A stretch of DNA of 64,000 nt from JAYYPW01 sp036128855 (GTDB lineage: Bacteria; Pseudomonadota; Gammaproteobacteria; Comchoanobacterales; Comchoanobacteraceae). The DNA lies in NCBI GenBank assembly GCA_036128855.1, contig JAYYPW010000013.1, positions 1 through 64,000 on the forward strand, given 5' to 3'. The position numbers and the translations under genes were made by a program. Below, one piece after another: positions 27,398-36,633 of this stretch. Numbering within the stretch: position 1 is the first letter of the stretch; every line of letters starts with the position of its first letter. The notes under the pieces are model-generated. The model had not been told where the DNA came from, made no database searches, and saw nothing but the letters and a program-made list of their open reading frames with translations.

Positions 27398-29131
27398 TCA
27401 TTCAGGTTTAAAATGGCAAGGTGCGTCGCTTGTATTTACATAATTAAATATTGACATCGCAAAAACAAAATCAGAGAGACTCTGTGGTGGCTTATGCTGA
27501 TTACGTAGGCTTTCGTCAGTAACAGATGATAAACTAGACGTACCATCACAGTGGTTTTTTAGAGGATCACAGTTCGTTACAGACGTTTTTTTAATATTTT
27601 TCTCGTACTCGGGGATATCTATCGTAATGCGCGTGGGGATATCCCAGATTGACATCATATGTTGAAATACAAGACGAATTGGCAGAATAAGCACTAAAAA
27701 ATATTGCAGCGGACAAAACGCAAAAGCTACAATGTAGCTTAAAAGAAGTGTGCCACCCCACCCATGACAAGGCTCATATTTTGGTGCAGGGAATAACCAA
27801 GTAAATATCTTCGCTAAAAAGATGTAAGACGATGACTCGGTAACATCATCACTAGAACCAAAAAATGCACCTTCTACCACAAAACCAGAAATGATAGCTA
27901 AACTTACAAGCATTACCATCACGCTAGCATTAGGCGCAACATGCATCGCTAGAAGAAACTCATAAAATTCGTGACCCGCAATAATACCTACCGCTATAGA
28001 AGCAAAGAACTTAGTCCAAGTTGTGAAAATACCATGATCATCTTCGGAGTGGTGATGATCACCTATTGCTGCTAGCAGAAGTAAACACGAACGGCCAAAA
28101 CCCATCGTATAAGCCAGAAATATTGCAGGCAATGTATTAATAAAAACTACCATATGAGCAAAGAACTCGAAGTAAAAAATCATTGATACAGCAAATGCAG
28201 TGAGCATGAAAATTGATTTGCTTCTTGAATGCCATGTGCGTTTTTCCAACCAGGCATCGTGAAGCATTGTTGAAAAAACAGAAGCGTAGCTCAAACATAG
28301 CGCAGAGATAAGGGCGATAGACATGGCAGAAATACAAAAATTTGGGATTAATGAGGCAAGAAAATAAGCTAAAACGATCGGAATACACTCAATTAACACA
28401 ACAGCTGCGAAGATCATATGCGCAATAAAACTTATAATATAGAGCCCAATACCAGAAAGTACAGATGTTTGAGAAGTGGTATTTGTAGTCAAAGGGGTAA
28501 CAGAGCTAGATGACCTACATTCTGGTTTAATTTTAAAAAGAGGGTCATGCTCCCCTATTACTTCAACGGCACCAGCAAATAAGCAGCTCAAAGATGCGAA
28601 GATCTTACTACTAGTTCCAAGGATAGCACAATGTGCAGGGATAGAAGCTTCGAACGCAGAGTGCACAACGAGAAAAGATAAAATAACGATTTGGTCTAAA
28701 ACTGCACTAGAAAAAATTAACGCATAGCGTAGAGAGAAGTACAAAAAATCTAGAAAACAGTACAATCCTGAAAAAATGGAATTTACAACATGAAAGCAGT
28801 AGTAAAGAGGATGCAATATTGTAAGTAAAGTTGGTTTATGTGTCGGAAAATGAGTGTTTTTCCTAAAACGTTGAAATATAGAGGCCATATATAACCTCGA
28901 TGATTGAACAAGGTTAGGGTCGATATATGGTGTGTAACTGCGATTTATAAGATGATAGTAAAAAAAATAACTTACACTTGATGCAAAAAAAACTGATAAC
29001 GCAACCGGAAGACGAATGATAGCAAGAAAATGTAATAGTAGTATTGTAGTCTGTAAATAGATAGAGAGTGATAAAAGTTTTAGTAGGTAATCAGGTGGGT
29101 TATCCTTAGAGAGTATCGCAGAATTTTTCAT
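27398..29131 (-). CDS. Polytopic membrane protein, unknown family
   Basis: A 577-residue hydrophobic protein with roughly ten to twelve predicted membrane-spanning segments spread over residues ~15-510. A short basic stretch (QRFRKNTHFPTHKP) follows the first pair, and a hydrophilic Ser/Thr-rich C-terminal tail (~515-577) ends it. A His/Asp-rich loop, 'GDHHHSEDDHG', lies mid-protein and could bind a metal. I recognise no transporter signature. It sits 29 bp upstream of the ankyrin/F-box-like gene in the same direction, so the two are likely one transcript. Members of large polytopic families of intracellular bacteria are often effectors or envelope proteins; no function can be assigned. Confidence 0.72.
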   Translation of the reverse strand: MKNSAILSKDNPPDYLLKLLSLSIYLQTTILLLHFLAIIRLPVALSVFFASSVSYFFYYHLINRSYTPYIDPNLVQSSRLYMASIFQRFRKNTHFPTHKPTLLTILHPLYYCFHVVNSIFSGLYCFLDFLYFSLRYALIFSSAVLDQIVILSFLVVHSAFEASIPAHCAILGTSSKIFASLSCLFAGAVEVIGEHDPLFKIKPECRSSSSVTPLTTNTTSQTSVLSGIGLYIISFIAHMIFAAVVLIECIPIVLAYFLASLIPNFCISAMSIALISALCLSYASVFSTMLHDAWLEKRTWHSRSKSIFMLTAFAVSMIFYFEFFAHMVVFINTLPAIFLAYTMGFGRSCLLLLAAIGDHHHSEDDHGIFTTWTKFFASIAVGIIAGHEFYEFLLAMHVAPNASVMVMLVSLAIISGFVVEGAFFGSSDDVTESSSYIFLAKIFTWLFPAPKYEPCHGWGGTLLLSYIVAFAFCPLQYFLVLILPIRLVFQHMMSIWDIPTRITIDIPEYEKNIKKTSVTNCDPLKNHCDGTSSLSSVTDESLRNQHKPPQSLSDFVFAMSIFNYVNTSDAPCHFKPE

Positions 29132-29274
29132 AACAAAGATGCATAAATCAGCTAAAATAGTACAGTAACGGAGAAAAAAAGTAAAATCGAATACTCTCTA
29201 GACAAGATAGAGACGGATGTACAAGCTATATGCTTTAGAAGAGATTAAGAAATAAAATAAGTTATTACTAAGAA

Positions 29275-30195
29275 TTACTCTTTTTCACTTGAAGGTAGTA
29301 GGCTGCCTGACTGGAGTGGCTTAAATATATCAATTTGTGATAGATCTATTATCATAGACTCACCTTCTTTAATTGTTTTCTTGTACACATCTAATGTTCT
29401 AAGTATACGGAAGAAATCGGGTTGCTTAGAATATGCACTGGTGAATATATCAGCAGCTTCAGCGTCACCCTCTGCTTTTATAACAGCTGCACTACGTTTT
29501 GCTTCAGCTAAAATCTTGACTACCTCGGCGTCACCCTTGGCCCTGATCGCCTCAGACGCAGCATCCCCTTCAGAGCGATACATAGTGGCCATTCGTTGTC
29601 GGGAAGCACGCATACGCTCATAAACACTCTGAGACACTTCAGGTGGGTAATCAAGTTTTACAATTCTAACATCAACTACTTCGACACCAATATTATCTGC
29701 AGATGTATCAGCTTGATCTTTTAATATTGAGATGATACTACCTCGTTCACCAGTAATGACATCACTTAACTCTCGTTTACCTACCTCAGCTCTGAGAACG
29801 TCATTAATCTTACCTTTTAAAACACTGGCAGTACGAGAAGAACTAGCATTTGTAGCTAAGTAATATTTAACAAGATCTTTAATCTTCCACTTAACATAAT
29901 AATCAATTTTGACAGATTTCTGTTCTACGGTAAATATTCTATCTGATGGAACAGAGAACGTTTGAATGCGAATATCTAAAGGTTGAACACTATCGATAAC
30001 TGGTACTTTGAAATGTAATCCAGGCTCGTAGATAATAAAATCGCCGTTAGGTCTAGTCAATATTTTACCAAAACGCTGTACTAGTGCGCGGTTTCCTTCA
30101 TACACATAAAAGACAGAGCTTAGTAAAATTAAAAATCCAACTAAAAAAATGAGCAAAAAAGATTGAAATAAACTGTTAGTGTCTTGGTTTTTCAT
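29275..30195 (-). CDS. hflC: HflC, FtsH protease modulator
   Basis: A 306-residue SPFH/band-7 protein. An N-terminal membrane anchor (~12-30, FLLIFLVGFLILLSSVFYV) is followed by the SPFH domain ('GNRALVQRFGK', 'DIRIQTFSVPSDRI') and a coiled coil containing the flotillin-like AKGDAEVVKILAEAKRSA stretch. HflC with HflK forms a large cage around the membrane protease FtsH and controls its access to substrates. It lies 14 bp after hflK in the same direction, as in other Gammaproteobacteria. Length and order are normal. Confidence 0.95.
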   Translation of the reverse strand: MKNQDTNSLFQSFLLIFLVGFLILLSSVFYVYEGNRALVQRFGKILTRPNGDFIIYEPGLHFKVPVIDSVQPLDIRIQTFSVPSDRIFTVEQKSVKIDYYVKWKIKDLVKYYLATNASSSRTASVLKGKINDVLRAEVGKRELSDVITGERGSIISILKDQADTSADNIGVEVVDVRIVKLDYPPEVSQSVYERMRASRQRMATMYRSEGDAASEAIRAKGDAEVVKILAEAKRSAAVIKAEGDAEAADIFTSAYSKQPDFFRILRTLDVYKKTIKEGESMIIDLSQIDIFKPLQSGSLLPSSEKE

Positions 30196-30209
30196 AAAAA
30201 GAAGTCCTT

Positions 30210-31274
30210 TTAGTGGCTATGATTGGTGGAATCACGAAAGTCAGATAATTTTTCCTCAAGTTCTGAAGGTAAAATATTTTTTTTCAGTAAATCTGTGCCC
30301 TCTTTGGCATTTGGGAGAGGCAGGTACAAGACTTGTTTATTATCAGAAACATACACTTTATGCACCCTCTCTAGGATGTCGTCTAGCGTTTGGTAGTAAA
30401 GTCTATCAGAGAGAATTTTACTATTAGTAGTGTATTGTGGTAAAAGGGCTAAATATTGAGCAACATCAGCCCTTGCATTAAGAACAACCTTGTCGTGATA
30501 AGCCTGTGCTTCGGTAATGATGCGTTGGCTTTTACCCTTAGCTAGTGGCACAACCTTTTTAAAGTATCTTTCACCTTGGCTGATTTTAGCAGCTTTAGCT
30601 TCACGAGCGGTAATTACATCGTCAAAAGCCGATATGACAGTTGCTGGGACAGTTGCTTCTTGTAATTTGACGTCTGTCACAATAATACCAGTACCATAGG
30701 AAGTTAAAACTTGGTTCAATAAAGTAGCTGTTTCTGTACGAACCTGCTCTTTTCCAGAAGTTAAAATTTCTTCCAGGTGAGTGTGCCCTATCGTCTGACG
30801 TAGTGCACTATGAACAGCGTCGTGTAGCGTCTCTTCAGGATCGATCACATTAAATAAGTAATTGCGAGGGTTGTCGATCCGATAAAAGACAGTGATCGCA
30901 GCTTTGACGTAGTTTTCATCTTCTGTCAGCATCTGGTCGGAGTAGTTATAAGAGTAAATTTGATTAATATTGACTAGGTACTTATTATCGATTCCAGGTG
31001 CAATCCAGTGTAATCCCGGTCCGTTTGTAGTATAGTATTTACCAAATCTAAGGATTATTGCCTGCTCGGCTGGTTTAACAACATAAAAACCAGATATTGC
31101 CCAAAGTATCACTAAAACTAAAAATAAGAATAAAGGAAATAAAACACCACCGGAACCGCCAAAGAGGTTGTTTGAGAATTGATCTAATAAATCGTCTATA
31201 TTTGGTGGCTCCTCAGTCTTTCGACGTTGCCACGGGTTTTTGTCCTCGTACTGATAAATTTCAGACTTTTCCAT
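30210..31274 (-). CDS. hflK: HflK, FtsH protease modulator
   Basis: A 354-residue SPFH/band-7 protein and partner of HflC in the FtsH-regulating complex. It has the typical hydrophilic N-terminus (YEDKNPWQRRKTEEPPNIDDLL), one membrane segment (~47-70), and the band-7 domain with 'VKPAEQAIILRFGKY' and 'GLHWIAPGID'. A helical region with 'ITEAQAYHDKVVLNARADV' follows. It is the first gene of the hflKC pair. In most relatives hflX lies directly upstream; here an unknown membrane-protein gene and about 870 bp of non-coding DNA intervene, so hflKC probably has its own promoter in the preceding gap. Confidence 0.95.
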   Translation of the reverse strand: MEKSEIYQYEDKNPWQRRKTEEPPNIDDLLDQFSNNLFGGSGGVLFPLFLFLVLVILWAISGFYVVKPAEQAIILRFGKYYTTNGPGLHWIAPGIDNKYLVNINQIYSYNYSDQMLTEDENYVKAAITVFYRIDNPRNYLFNVIDPEETLHDAVHSALRQTIGHTHLEEILTSGKEQVRTETATLLNQVLTSYGTGIIVTDVKLQEATVPATVISAFDDVITAREAKAAKISQGERYFKKVVPLAKGKSQRIITEAQAYHDKVVLNARADVAQYLALLPQYTTNSKILSDRLYYQTLDDILERVHKVYVSDNKQVLYLPLPNAKEGTDLLKKNILPSELEEKLSDFRDSTNHSH

Positions 31275-31836
31275 ATCGAGATCCTTTTGGTAAATGCTAA
31301 GTTAAGATGAACTTATCCAATAGCAGGAAACATTGAGTGAATGAATGTAACGAGTATACATCAGAGTAAGGTGTTGTGTGAATAGGTTTACAACGGTTTT
31401 TATATATTTATAAGCTTATTTTAAGTAAGTGGATTTGTTATAACTAAGATGTAGTCTAAATAAGAAGAATAGGCGCTTGCGCACACAATAAAACAAAAAA
31501 AATTAATATACAGCTTTGCATGTGACTAGAAATATTCATAGTAAATATCCATAAAAAGGTTAATCTATACAAGAAAAAGATCATCGTATACAACTAATAC
31601 AATAAAACATATTCCTTGGCAAACGAAATACAAAAATATTCGTAATTAATATATATTCTGACCGTTTATACAAGTAGAAATCTTAGATAGAGTTACATCA
31701 AAAGCCAGATGAAATAATTCTAGTGGAGGCATACATAAGAAGAACACTTTGCCTACTAGTAGTAAGCAAAGTGTTTAAAATGGGAAAATAATAATTATTT
31801 GTGGATTGAAGTATAATGAAACATCAAATAGGCCAA
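31275..31836. other. Long intergenic region upstream of hflK
   Basis: 562 bp of AT-rich DNA without a supported ORF or RNA gene. It contains one strong hairpin (31743-31775, listed separately) and presumably the hflKC promoter, which I cannot place reliably. Its length in an otherwise compact operon suggests a lost gene. Confidence 0.5.
31743..31775 (-). terminator. Hairpin downstream of the 31837-32574 gene
   Basis: A perfect 10-bp stem AACACTTTGC/GCAAAGTGTT (31743-31752 with 31766-31775) with a 13-nt loop lies 61 bp past the stop of the minus-strand membrane-protein gene. The following RNA would be pyrimidine-rich (CUUCUU) rather than a clean U-run, so termination is likely but not certain. 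Confidence 0.55.
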
Positions 31837-32574
31837 TCACCAAGTATGACGCAAGCCAAGTGACCAAAGTATAAGATTAGTATACAAAGTCTCTATGATT
31901 CTTGTATACCCAATGTAAGTCAAAAATATCAGTAGACAAAAAGCAGTTGGAATAGACAAAAGCCAGTAACGAACCAGGCCTAGTTTGTTTACTTTCTGAA
32001 CGGATAAGTCGATTGCTTGAAATATAGTTATATCTTTTTCAACTATAGCCTGGATAGCAAAAAACCATCGAATAGTAACAAAGAGTAAGGCGGTTGAAAA
32101 AAGCAGCCATGTATAGATAGCAAACGGTGCCAACCAAGTGTGAATATTCTGAAGATAATTAATAAAAAAGTAGACTCCAATACCGCAATACAGGGTAATT
32201 AAATAACAGCTACTTGGTATAAGAGCTAACCCAATTAGTCGACATTTCTTGAGTAAATGCGCTTCACCAAAAAAGATATCACTCAGATTAATTTGCTTTT
32301 GATTCTGTGCTGACAACCATGTGGTCGTCATGCTATAGCAATAGTGTATGTGAAGAAATACTGCACTGATTTTTGATAGTAAATACGTCAGCACATTAAA
32401 GTTGTAATCCGCAGGGGGCATGCCCTCATAAAAGATAATTTCATCCAAAAACATAGTTCCAGAGAAATAATCCAGTATAAGTTTGTAAAGAAAAAGATAC
32501 GCAATGGACAGACAACTCATCAAGAGTATTGCACGAGGGTATGAGCTCTTTAAATAACAGTTGAAATTTATCAT
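31837..32574 (-). CDS. Integral membrane protein, unknown
   Basis: A 245-residue hydrophobic protein with five or six predicted membrane helices (~14-34, ~60-80, ~112-140, ~145-170, ~200-225), a short hydrophilic N-terminus and the ending LRHTW. I recognise no conserved motif. The arrangement of helices and the 'AIDLSVQKV' segment after a hydrophobic hairpin loosely recall small bacterial membrane proteins of the DUF975/glycerophosphoryl-associated type, but this is not strong enough to name. It is inserted between hflX and hflK, with over 300 bp on each side, and is followed by a hairpin, so it is probably transcribed alone. Confidence 0.68.
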   Translation of the reverse strand: MINFNCYLKSSYPRAILLMSCLSIAYLFLYKLILDYFSGTMFLDEIIFYEGMPPADYNFNVLTYLLSKISAVFLHIHYCYSMTTTWLSAQNQKQINLSDIFFGEAHLLKKCRLIGLALIPSSCYLITLYCGIGVYFFINYLQNIHTWLAPFAIYTWLLFSTALLFVTIRWFFAIQAIVEKDITIFQAIDLSVQKVNKLGLVRYWLLSIPTAFCLLIFLTYIGYTRIIETLYTNLILWSLGLRHTW

Positions 32575-32881
32575 AATTTGATTAATTGTTAGAATAATTC
32601 AAAATGTAGCAATTAAATGTTTTTAAGTCAAGAAAAGTAGTATATTTTTATATATTTAGAATAATAAGATAAATAATTTAGAAATCTTAGCCATCAAGAT
32701 GCAGGACAATTTGAAGTGTTAGAGCGTTTACAACTCTATAACCACATAGAGTGTTAGTGAAATTCTGTGTATAGGTCTGCGATAAAAAAGTAGAAATCCG
32801 AGGTAGTCAATACCATTAGATACTATGAGTAGTTAGGAATCGTAAATAAATAGAGAGTATATCAGCACGTCGTAGATATGA
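32575..32881. other. Intergenic region downstream of hflX
   Basis: 307 bp with no ORF. It contains a 7-bp hairpin ACTCTAT/ATAGAGT (32733-32739 with 32746-32752) without a U-tract, which may end hflX transcription, and must contain the promoter of the inserted membrane-protein gene. Confidence 0.45.
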
Positions 32882-33949
32882 TTATTTAAAAGTGAGATGG
32901 TCATAAAGTTTGCTATAAAGCTTGTCTATCCCCTCTCCTGTACGGGCTGATAAATATAAACCAGAGTCAGTGTTATCAATTGATAGCTTGTCGCTTTTAT
33001 TGAATATTTTTAACATGGGGATACTTTCACATTCTAGTGATCGTACGGTATCAAGAACGATGTCTTCTTTGATTTGCCAATTTGGATCGCTACAATCGAT
33101 AACGTGAAGTAAAATATCGGCATAGTGTATTTCGGTTAATGTTGTTCTAAATGCAGAAACAAGAGTAGACGGTAAATCACGTATAAAGCCAATAGTATCA
33201 ATGACGATAAATTCTCGCCCATCAAGCAACTGTGCTTTTCTAGCTAAAGGGTCTAATGTGGCGAATAGTTGATCCATAACATGGGTATCTGCGCCTGTGA
33301 GTCGATTAAACAAGGTTGATTTGCCTGCATTAGTATATCCTATGAGTGCAACAACGGGATTATTGCTATGCACTCTGCGTTTTCTATTCAAGTTTTGAGT
33401 TTTTTCCAAAGACAGCAACTTCTTCTTTAATCTCCCAATCTTGTCACGCAATATTCTTCTATCTACCTCTATTTGGGTCTCACCGGGGCCAGATCGTAAG
33501 CCTATACCGCCACGCTGGCGTTCTAAATGTGTCCAGCCTCTTACCAGTTTAGTAGACATGTATTGTAGACGAGCCATCTCTACCTGGATCTTACCAATTG
33601 CAGTGTCTGCGCGTTTTTCGAATAGCTGTAATAGCATTTCTGTTCTATCAACAATATTCGTGCAAAGGATTTTTTCAAGATTTCTTTGTATTCGGGCTTG
33701 AACTGGAATGTTGAGAACAATGGATTGAACTTTGAGAGAACGACAAAGCTTACCAAGAGACTCAACCTGCCCAGAGTTCAAGAATGTGGAGGGGCTAGGA
33801 TGTTTGACTGAAAACCTTGCACAAAAGCAGACAGACATGCCATTAGAAAACAAAAGGTAATTAAACTCTTCGAGATAACTAACAGGGTCTTTTTTGCCTG
33901 TTTCTACATAAACAAAAGCAACTAAGGGTTGGTCTTTAGTAGTTTTCAA
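32882..33949 (-). CDS. hflX: GTPase HflX
   Basis: A 355-residue ribosome-associated GTPase that splits stalled or heat-damaged 70S ribosomes. The N-terminal HflX domain has 'LNSGQVESLGKL' and the family-specific Gly-rich 'QRGGIGLRSGPGETQIE'. The G domain has G1 'GYTNAGKST' at ~202-210, 'DTIGFIRDLP' as G3 and 'NKSD' as G4. The likely start is TTG at 33949, overlapping the end of hfq by 14 bp (translational coupling); no earlier ATG gives the conserved N-terminus. The C-terminal extension present in E. coli HflX is shorter here (355 against about 426 residues). Confidence 0.94.
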   Translation of the reverse strand: MKTTKDQPLVAFVYVETGKKDPVSYLEEFNYLLFSNGMSVCFCARFSVKHPSPSTFLNSGQVESLGKLCRSLKVQSIVLNIPVQARIQRNLEKILCTNIVDRTEMLLQLFEKRADTAIGKIQVEMARLQYMSTKLVRGWTHLERQRGGIGLRSGPGETQIEVDRRILRDKIGRLKKKLLSLEKTQNLNRKRRVHSNNPVVALIGYTNAGKSTLFNRLTGADTHVMDQLFATLDPLARKAQLLDGREFIVIDTIGFIRDLPSTLVSAFRTTLTEIHYADILLHVIDCSDPNWQIKEDIVLDTVRSLECESIPMLKIFNKSDKLSIDNTDSGLYLSARTGEGIDKLYSKLYDHLTFK

Positions 33950-34247
33950 TCTGCTCTTGTTCGTCAGGTATCATGTGCTGACCATCAGCTGATGACTCGG
34001 AATCATGCCAAACAATATTCCTAGATGGTACAACAGTTGCAATAGCGCGTTTGTAAACCATCTGTTTAGTATTGTTTTTTAATAGGATAATAAAAGAATC
34101 AAATCCAGCAATTACACCTTGAAGCTTGATGCCATTGGTAAGGTAGATCGCCACAGGAACTCTCTGTCTTCTAAGAGCATTTAAAAAGGGGTCTTGTATA
34201 ACGCTAGACTTAGTTGTCGCTTCTTGTTGCACCATTTCTCCGTGCAT
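33936..34247 (-). CDS. hfq: RNA chaperone Hfq
   Basis: A 103-residue Sm-like protein that pairs small RNAs with mRNAs as a hexameric ring. The Sm1 segment 'QDPFLNALRRQRVPVAIYL' and 'NGIKLQGVIAGFDSF' are nearly canonical. The Sm2 signature normally reads YKHAISTVVP but here reads YKRAIATVVP, so the proximal-face His (H57 in E. coli numbering) is Arg; the codon is CGC. The start ATG 34247 has AGGAG eight bases upstream. A hydrophilic tail ends EQEQIENY. It overlaps hflX. miaA lies 221 bp upstream, so a promoter may be in that gap. Confidence 0.95.
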   Translation of the reverse strand: MHGEMVQQEATTKSSVIQDPFLNALRRQRVPVAIYLTNGIKLQGVIAGFDSFIILLKNNTKQMVYKRAIATVVPSRNIVWHDSESSADGQHMIPDEQEQIENY

Positions 34248-34468
34248 AACGGTTTCTCCTCATTTGTTAGGTTAACTTATAACATATACCAACATATAGT
34301 TGGAATAATAATAATCAGTTGGGTTATAGTATCATAAGGAAATGCGTATACCAAGTATATTCGTCTGAATAAAAACAATTAATTTAACCACTATTGTTTC
34401 TTACAAAGGCAGTAATTATTTGCTTACCAAAAACTCAGTCATACATGACTAAGGTTCAGAAAAAAAGC

Positions 34469-35389
34469 TTATGAGAATAAACTAGACACATAGCGAGCTA
34501 AAGAATTAACATCATAAAAAACATCAGAGGAAGACGACCAATTTCGTAACCAAGTGAGCTGTCGTTTTACATATCTTCTGGTAGAGACTATAGACTTATG
34601 CACCATGGTATCATAATCAATATTTCCATGGATAAACTCTAGCATTTCTCGATAACCAATTGAGCGCATGGATGGATAAGAGCTATCTAAATGTGGGTAT
34701 GCCTTGATTAAATCTCTAACTTCATCTTCAAAACCAGAATTAAGCATACTGGTAAAACGAGACTCAATAGATCGATGAAGATGGCTTCTATCTGAGGGCA
34801 TCCATCTTAATACATGCGCAGATAATCCTGGAGATCTATCTGTACTGGCTTGCCATTCAGATAACGGAATGCCTGTCGAGAAAAACACTTCAAGCCCTCT
34901 GGTGATACGTTGTGAGTCGTGTTTTGATATTCTCTGAGCAAGGCTTGGATCAATATGCGCAAGTGCTTTATGGGCACACAAAACACCGTTTGATAAATAA
35001 GATCTAGCTTGCAATCTAGATTCTGGTTTGATTGGGGGTATTTGCGCCATTCCATTCAATAGCGCTGAAAAATAAAGCATTGTACCTCCTGTTAATATAG
35101 GCACCCTACCTCGGTTTTGTATTTGTTCAATAGCAGTCTTTGAGTCCACACAAAACTCAGCTGCTGAGTATTTTTGATCTGGATTGCGTATATTTATCAG
35201 GTGATACGGTATTGCGTGCTGTTCATCTATTGATGGTTTTGCTGAGCCTACATCCATGTGTCTATAAATGGCTACAGAGTCCACACTGATGACTTCAAAC
35301 TTTTCGTTGTGAGATGTCGCTAGCTCAGATATCAGCTGAGTTTTACCAATAGCGGTTGGTCCTGGGATACATATAATCGGAGGTTTCAT
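34469..35389 (-). CDS. miaA: tRNA dimethylallyltransferase
   Basis: A 306-residue enzyme that adds the isopentenyl group to A37 of tRNAs reading UNN codons. The P-loop GPTAIGKT is at 10-17, 'SVDSVAIYRHMDVGSAKPS' is the conserved DSxQxYxxxDIGTAKP region (Gln is replaced by Val), and 'PILTGGTMLYFSALLNG' is typical. It also has 'QRITRGLEVFFSTG', and the C-terminal 'STRRYVKRQLTWLRNW' is diagnostic. The length is normal. It heads the hfq block; mutL, often upstream, is absent, and nrdB lies there behind a terminator. Confidence 0.95.
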   Translation of the reverse strand: MKPPIICIPGPTAIGKTQLISELATSHNEKFEVISVDSVAIYRHMDVGSAKPSIDEQHAIPYHLINIRNPDQKYSAAEFCVDSKTAIEQIQNRGRVPILTGGTMLYFSALLNGMAQIPPIKPESRLQARSYLSNGVLCAHKALAHIDPSLAQRISKHDSQRITRGLEVFFSTGIPLSEWQASTDRSPGLSAHVLRWMPSDRSHLHRSIESRFTSMLNSGFEDEVRDLIKAYPHLDSSYPSMRSIGYREMLEFIHGNIDYDTMVHKSIVSTRRYVKRQLTWLRNWSSSSDVFYDVNSLARYVSSLFS

Positions 35390-35443
35390 ATTTATTAAAT
35401 AATTTATTATTTTGCTACTTTAACATAGCCCTAAAAAAAAGAC

Positions 35444-35476
35444 AAAAAAAAGACCCAAAAATGGGCCCTTTTTTTT
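35444..35476 (-). terminator. Rho-independent terminator of nrdAB
   Basis: In the minus-strand RNA an A-run, the stem GGCCCA/UGGGUC (loop UUUU) and a run of eight U follow the nrdB stop by about 10 bp. The A-run and U-run can extend the stem. It separates nrdAB from miaA. Confidence 0.8.
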
Positions 35477-35486
35477 AGTGCGGGAT

Positions 35487-36599
35487 TTACTCATCATCCC
35501 AGTCAAGCGCACCACCTGTTTGGTACTCTGTGACGCGAGTTTCGAAGAAGTTTTTCTCCTTTTTCAAATCAATCATTTCGCTCATCCAAGGAAATGGTGT
35601 TTGCGCACCAGGATACTGCTCTTCTAGATTAATTTGTCTAAAGCGTCTATTGGCGACATATTTCAGGTACTCGTGGAACATATCTGAGTTAAGACCAAGC
35701 ACACCATTTTTCATGGTATCAACGGCGTACTGATGTTCTAGTTCTACTCCACGTTTTATGATGTATATGATTTCTTTCTTGAAACTTTCAGTCCAAAGAT
35801 GCGGGTTCTCTTGTATGATTTGATTGATCATATCAATACCAAAGTTACAGTGCATAGACTCATCTCTGAGGATATACTGAAACTGTTCGGAAGTACCTAC
35901 CATTTTATTTCTACGCCCCATGGATAGTATTTGTACAAAACCAACATAGAAGAAAATACCCTCAAAGACCACATAATATGCGATAAGATCACGCAATAAA
36001 CGTTGATCGTTCTCTGGGGTACCTGTCTTAAAGGTAGGATCAGCGAGGCTTTGTGTAAAAGGTAGTGCATAGTTTGCTTTTTCTGCAACAGCTGGCACCT
36101 CCCTGTACATATTAAATATCTTGGCTTGGTCAAGAGATAAACTTTCGACAATATGCTGATATGACTGTGTGTGGACTGCTTCTTCAAATGCCTGACGTAA
36201 TAGGTACTGTCTACACTCTGGATTTGTTACATGGCGATAAATACCAAGTACGATGTTATTTGCCACTAGAGAATCAGCTGTTGAAAAGAAACCTAAGTTT
36301 CGCTCAATGATTGTGCGCTCCTCTTGCGATAAGCCGTTAGGATCGCGCCACAAGTTGATGTCTGGTGTCATATTGATTTCTTCAGGCATCCAGTGGTTTG
36401 CACAACCAGCTTTGTACTTTTCCCATGCCCAGTTGTACTTAATTGGATGGAGTTGGTTACAGTCAGCACGACAATTAATCATCGCTTTTTGGCTTACTGT
36501 GACCCTTGATTCTCCAATTCTCACGTTCTGAAGCTCTTGAGGTATTTCGGTAACCTCTTGTTCGGCTTCATTCATTACTAGTGCTTCTCTTGTTTCCAT
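35487..36599 (-). CDS. nrdB: Ribonucleotide reductase class Ia, beta subunit
   Basis: A 370-residue ferritin-like subunit that houses the diiron/tyrosyl-radical cofactor for dNTP synthesis. Iron ligands and the radical site are visible: 'FEEAVHTQSYQHI' contains the Glu, His and radical Tyr, and 'RDESMHCNFG' contains the second Glu and His. The C-terminal peptide that docks into NrdA is acidic (GALDWDDE). The start has AGGAGG eight bases upstream. It lies 34 bp after nrdA in one operon and is followed by a clear terminator. Confidence 0.95.
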   Translation of the reverse strand: METREALVMNEAEQEVTEIPQELQNVRIGESRVTVSQKAMINCRADCNQLHPIKYNWAWEKYKAGCANHWMPEEINMTPDINLWRDPNGLSQEERTIIERNLGFFSTADSLVANNIVLGIYRHVTNPECRQYLLRQAFEEAVHTQSYQHIVESLSLDQAKIFNMYREVPAVAEKANYALPFTQSLADPTFKTGTPENDQRLLRDLIAYYVVFEGIFFYVGFVQILSMGRRNKMVGTSEQFQYILRDESMHCNFGIDMINQIIQENPHLWTESFKKEIIYIIKRGVELEHQYAVDTMKNGVLGLNSDMFHEYLKYVANRRFRQINLEEQYPGAQTPFPWMSEMIDLKKEKNFFETRVTEYQTGGALDWDDE

Positions 36600-36633
36600 T
36601 TCATTTCCTCCTATAAAAACTCAAAAAAAATAT

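Noticed and set aside
31275..31836. Possible tRNA or small RNA gene in the long gap before hflK
   Set aside because: No cloverleaf or CCA end was seen on either strand; only one terminator-like hairpin is present.
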